DNA of 23,958 bases from assembly GCA_030838305.1 (NCBI GenBank), contig JAUTWY010000532.1, positions 1-23,958 on the forward strand. Direction: 5' to 3'. Position numbers and translations under genes: made by a program. Shown here piece by piece: positions 21,380 to 23,958 of the stretch (position 1 is its first letter; each line of letters starts with the position of its first letter). This DNA is from Acidobacteriaceae bacterium (GTDB lineage Bacteria; Acidobacteriota; Terriglobia; Terriglobales; Acidobacteriaceae). The notes under the pieces are model-generated. The model did no database searches, was not told where the DNA came from, and saw nothing but the letters and a program-made list of their open reading frames with translations.

Positions 21380-21415
21380 AGCGGGTACTCCTGCAGCGCT
21401 CCCTTTGACCCTGTT
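21380..21415 (-). repeat. Degenerate GCGGGC-type repeat on the minus strand
   Basis: On the minus strand, GGGTCAAAGGGAGCGCTGC, followed by AGGAGTACCCGCTCC, matches the 20066 repeat with a few changes. It lies between the two minus-strand genes. Confidence 0.45.
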
Positions 21416-21435
21416 TTTTAGTTGCCTCCGCGACA

Positions 21436-22542
21436 CTAATGCGGCAGCGGTTCGCGGGCAGTCGCGTAGTACCCGGCGCGGGATTGAATCTTGTAGTTCT
21501 GTTTACACTTGATTTCCAGCTTCCGGTAACTGCCGTCGAGCTTGGTATTGAGTGGCGTGTAGCCCAGGTTGTACTGGCTGCGCAGTTCGGCCGCGATCTG
21601 GTCGAAAGCCTGTTTTAGCTTGTCGAATTTGTTCCCGACGTTGATGACGCGGCCTCCGGTTTGCTCTGTGAGTTTACGCATTTCTCCCTCGCCGGAGTAG
21701 CCCAGCTGGAATGATCCGTAAAAGCCGCGATCGGCGCAGAGCAGTACGTAGACAATGGCATCGGCTTTCTGCGCTGCTTCGATGGCGTCTTTAATTTTCA
21801 GCCGGCTGCCTTCGTCCTCGCCGTCGGTAAGCAGGATCATGGCTTTGCGGCCCACTTCCTTGGCAAGCATGTCGTGGGAGGAGAGATATACGGCATCGTA
21901 AAGCACCGTACCCGCCGTCGGTGCGGTCGGGACCGGCCCGCCCCCCGCCCCGGGTAGTGTGGGCATGGTGATTCCGGAGTTGATTTTGACCTTGTTCATC
22001 GCGGCTTGCAAGCGGTGAACGTCGCGGGTAAAGTCCTGCACCAGTTCGGCATCCACATTGAAGTCGATCACAAAGGCCTCATCCTTATCGGTAAGAATCT
22101 GCTTGAGAAACGCGCCGCCAACTTGCTTCTCCATATCGAGCACGTTGCGCTGGCTGCCCGAAGAGTCGATCAGCATTCCGAGAGTGAGCGGCAGGTTCGA
22201 TTCGGCCGAAAAATACTTGATGGTCTGGGGCGTGCCGTCTTCGAAGACCTGAAAATCGTCTTTGGTCAAATTGGGAATGAGGGCGCCATGCTTATCTTTC
22301 ACGTTGAAGAAAAGTCCCACGACGTCGACGTTAACTTTGACCGTTCCAGCCGGCCCCTGATCATTCTCAGGCTTTTGAGAATCGGCAGACTCCTGAACTG
22401 CGGGGGTTTGAGCGTCCGCAGCTTGGGGGGCAGGATTCTGGGCCAAGGCGCAAGTGGCGGCTGCGCCGATGATGAAGCCAGCTAGAGCGCACGCGGAGGG
22501 CACGGTACGGGAAAACCTATGGAATACGGACAACTTTGTCAT
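21436..22542 (-). CDS. Exported VWFA-related (acidobacterial type) protein with intact MIDAS
   Basis: This is a 368-aa member of the acidobacterial VWFA-related family. The start at 22542 is chosen because GAGGGA lies eight bases upstream and it gives a signal peptide (MTKLSVFHRFSR basic region, then ACALAGFIIGAAATCAL, cleavage near AQ-NP). The in-frame ATG 25 codons earlier lacks these. A Pro/Ala/Gln-rich linker (36-65) leads to the beta domain (NVDVVGLFFNVKDKHGALI, then DFQVFEDGTPQ). The VWA site is complete: DSSGS (126-130), T212 in GTVLYDAVY, D240 in LLTDGEDEG. The family ending (LRSQYNLGYTP, then IKCKQNYKIQSRAGYYA) is present. A Pro/Gly-rich insert (MPTLPGAGGGPVPTAPTAG) sits before the Thr ligand. 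Its divergent partner at 22721 is another VWFA gene. Confidence 0.9.
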   Translation of the reverse strand: MTKLSVFHRFSRTVPSACALAGFIIGAAATCALAQNPAPQAADAQTPAVQESADSQKPENDQGPAGTVKVNVDVVGLFFNVKDKHGALIPNLTKDDFQVFEDGTPQTIKYFSAESNLPLTLGMLIDSSGSQRNVLDMEKQVGGAFLKQILTDKDEAFVIDFNVDAELVQDFTRDVHRLQAAMNKVKINSGITMPTLPGAGGGPVPTAPTAGTVLYDAVYLSSHDMLAKEVGRKAMILLTDGEDEGSRLKIKDAIEAAQKADAIVYVLLCADRGFYGSFQLGYSGEGEMRKLTEQTGGRVINVGNKFDKLKQAFDQIAAELRSQYNLGYTPLNTKLDGSYRKLEIKCKQNYKIQSRAGYYATAREPLPH

Positions 22543-22720
22543 GCAATATTTCCCTCTAAGGTTTTTTGGTAGTCTAACCCCTGGAGTTAGATGCACCAAA
22601 CTGGCGGGTTCGGGCATCCGAAGCTACAGCAGTGACATTTATTTCGCTGCTGGCGGGGTCAAATACCCGGCAGGCTTTGCGGACGTAAAGAACAACATAC
22701 GACGAACGGACGGTGGGTCT

Positions 22721-23958
22721 GTGGGAAGAGCATTGGCGGATAACGGGAAACGGTTAAGCCGGGCGAACTTGCTGGCAGGGGCACTGATGCTTGGATGGGC
22801 GCTCACGACCGCGCCGGCTATGCTTGGCCAGTCCGCGGGGAACCAGTCCCAGACACAGGCTGCACAGGATATCCCAGACGCTCCGTCGTCAGTTCAGCCG
22901 CCTTCGGCCAGCCCCGAGCCCCAACCGCCCGCGCGACCGGAAGAAAAAAAGACAGAGCCGGTAGCCAGAGATCCGTGGACAAACCAGCCGATCAACAAGC
23001 CGGCGACGCCCGAGGCAGGTGGACCTCCTGATGCAGGGACATCGACGACGCCAACGATGCCACCAGTTAAAACTGCGCCGCCAGGGACTACGAGGAAATC
23101 CGGCGCGCAGGAGCAGCTTTACACCTACACCGTTCATACCAATTTTGTGCAGGTTCCGGTTACGGTGAAAGATCGCGACGGGCGCCGAGTGGACGGACTG
23201 CTCTCCACCGACTTTACCGTGAAGGAAAACGGCACGGAACAGAAGCTTAGCTTCTTCAGCGCCGATCCATTCGCGCTCTCAGTGGCGATTGTATTGGACC
23301 TGGGCATGCCGGATTCCGCGGTGCAGAAGGTCAACCAGACATTCTCCGCCCTGGTTGGCGCCTTTGCCCCCTACGATGAAATCGCTCTTTATACTTACAG
23401 CAGCACGGTCAGCGAGGTGAGCGACTTTGCGGGACCATCTCAGAAGCTGGCGGCCCTGCTGAACCAGATGAAAACGGAGCACGGGCACAACAATGGTCCG
23501 CCAGTGTTGAGCGGGCCGCTCGCTCCGAACGGTCCCATCATCAACGGAGTTCCCGTCGGTAGTCCGACGGAACCGGTGTACACCCCCCCCAAAGAATCCC
23601 ACGTTCTGAACGATGCCATTCTGCGAGCCGCGCTGGATCTGAGCAAACGCGACCGGACCCGCCGCAAGGTCATCTTCGTCATCAGCGACGGACGCGAATC
23701 CGGCAGCCGAGCCAGCTACAAAGATGTCCTGAGACTCCTGCTCTCGAATGAAGTCCAGGTGCAGGCCGTGGCGGTGGAGAGTGCGGCGCTGCCGCTTTAT
23801 GGGAAGATTGAGCGATTGCATCTGCCCCGCCAGGGCTATGGCAATATCCTGCCAAGATATGCGGCAGCGACGGGCGGAGCACAATACACCGAACTTTCCC
23901 GCAACGCGATTGAAGAGATCTACGCCCAGGCCTTGAGCGAGGCCCGCAACGAATACAC
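22721..23958 (+). CDS. Exported VWFA-related (acidobacterial type) protein, 3' truncated by window, degenerate MIDAS
   Basis: An open frame runs from GTG 22721 to the end of the window (412 codons visible, no stop). With the GTG start the N-terminus is MGRALADNGKRLSRANLLAG, a basic region, followed by hydrophobic ALMLGWALTTAPAMLG, a plausible signal peptide. ATG 22787 is the alternative start, with no basic region. A long Pro/Gln/Ala/Thr linker (about 40-125) precedes the beta domain (VQVPVTVKDRDGRRVDGLL, then DFTVKENGTEQKL). At the first metal motif the sequence is DLGMP (193-197) instead of DxSxS, so the MIDAS is incomplete although VISDGRESGS is kept. The visible end lies near the family's conserved C-terminus (NEY), so little is missing. 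Divergent from the VWFA gene at 21436; 178 bases separate the starts. Confidence 0.85.
   Translation, partial: MGRALADNGKRLSRANLLAGALMLGWALTTAPAMLGQSAGNQSQTQAAQDIPDAPSSVQPPSASPEPQPPARPEEKKTEPVARDPWTNQPINKPATPEAGGPPDAGTSTTPTMPPVKTAPPGTTRKSGAQEQLYTYTVHTNFVQVPVTVKDRDGRRVDGLLSTDFTVKENGTEQKLSFFSADPFALSVAIVLDLGMPDSAVQKVNQTFSALVGAFAPYDEIALYTYSSTVSEVSDFAGPSQKLAALLNQMKTEHGHNNGPPVLSGPLAPNGPIINGVPVGSPTEPVYTPPKESHVLNDAILRAALDLSKRDRTRRKVIFVISDGRESGSRASYKDVLRLLLSNEVQVQAVAVESAALPLYGKIERLHLPRQGYGNILPRYAAATGGAQYTELSRNAIEEIYAQALSEARNEY

Noticed and set aside
20110..22542. A histidine biosynthesis operon
   Set aside because: The HisC-like enzyme has a Tat signal and no other his gene is present; its neighbour is a VWFA protein.

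Overview
The window looks like chromosomal DNA from a GC-rich Acidobacteriota (Terriglobia-like) bacterium. The evidence is four exported 'VWFA-related Acidobacterial domain' proteins, an Oar-like TonB-dependent receptor with a carboxypeptidase-regulatory N-terminus, an exported HAF-repeat protein, and several dispersed short palindromic repeats between genes. No phage, plasmid, transposase, CRISPR array, rRNA or tRNA is visible.

Layout. 1-5900: the end of pheT, a class I aminotransferase, an exported Cu/Zn superoxide dismutase (minus strand), a ZapB-like coiled coil, zapA, a VWFA protein overlapping the zapA 3' end, a ~48-bp degenerate tandem repeat, a strong 6S RNA candidate, then lgt. pheT/zapB-like/zapA/6S resembles a widespread bacterial arrangement into which the aminotransferase, sodC and the VWFA gene appear to be inserted. 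5900-9700: two small minus-strand genes, a ~440-base gene-poor stretch with hairpins, an RluD-type pseudouridine synthase, a second VWFA protein and a DUF3052 protein. 9700-15100: a 53-aa membrane protein, a Gfo/Idh/MocA oxidoreductase, a four-helix membrane protein, a two-gene minus-strand operon (class III aminotransferase plus FAD oxidoreductase with a 4-nt overlap) and a small c-type cytochrome. 15060-23958: a membrane-anchored putative zinc-ribbon protein with duplicated VRYF motifs, the HAF protein with a clear terminator, the TonB-dependent receptor, a Tat-exported HisC-like aminotransferase, a third VWFA protein, and a divergent fourth VWFA protein that runs off the window.

Functional links. 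Two groups are well supported by context: the division/6S block (zapB-like, zapA, ssrS) and the coupled aminotransferase/FAD-oxidoreductase pair, whose substrate is unknown. The right half is rich in envelope and secreted proteins. I did not find one convincing new multi-gene system. The best leads are the VWFA paralogues with intact versus lost metal sites, the Tat-exported aminotransferase, the VRYF-motif protein, and the layered repeat families.
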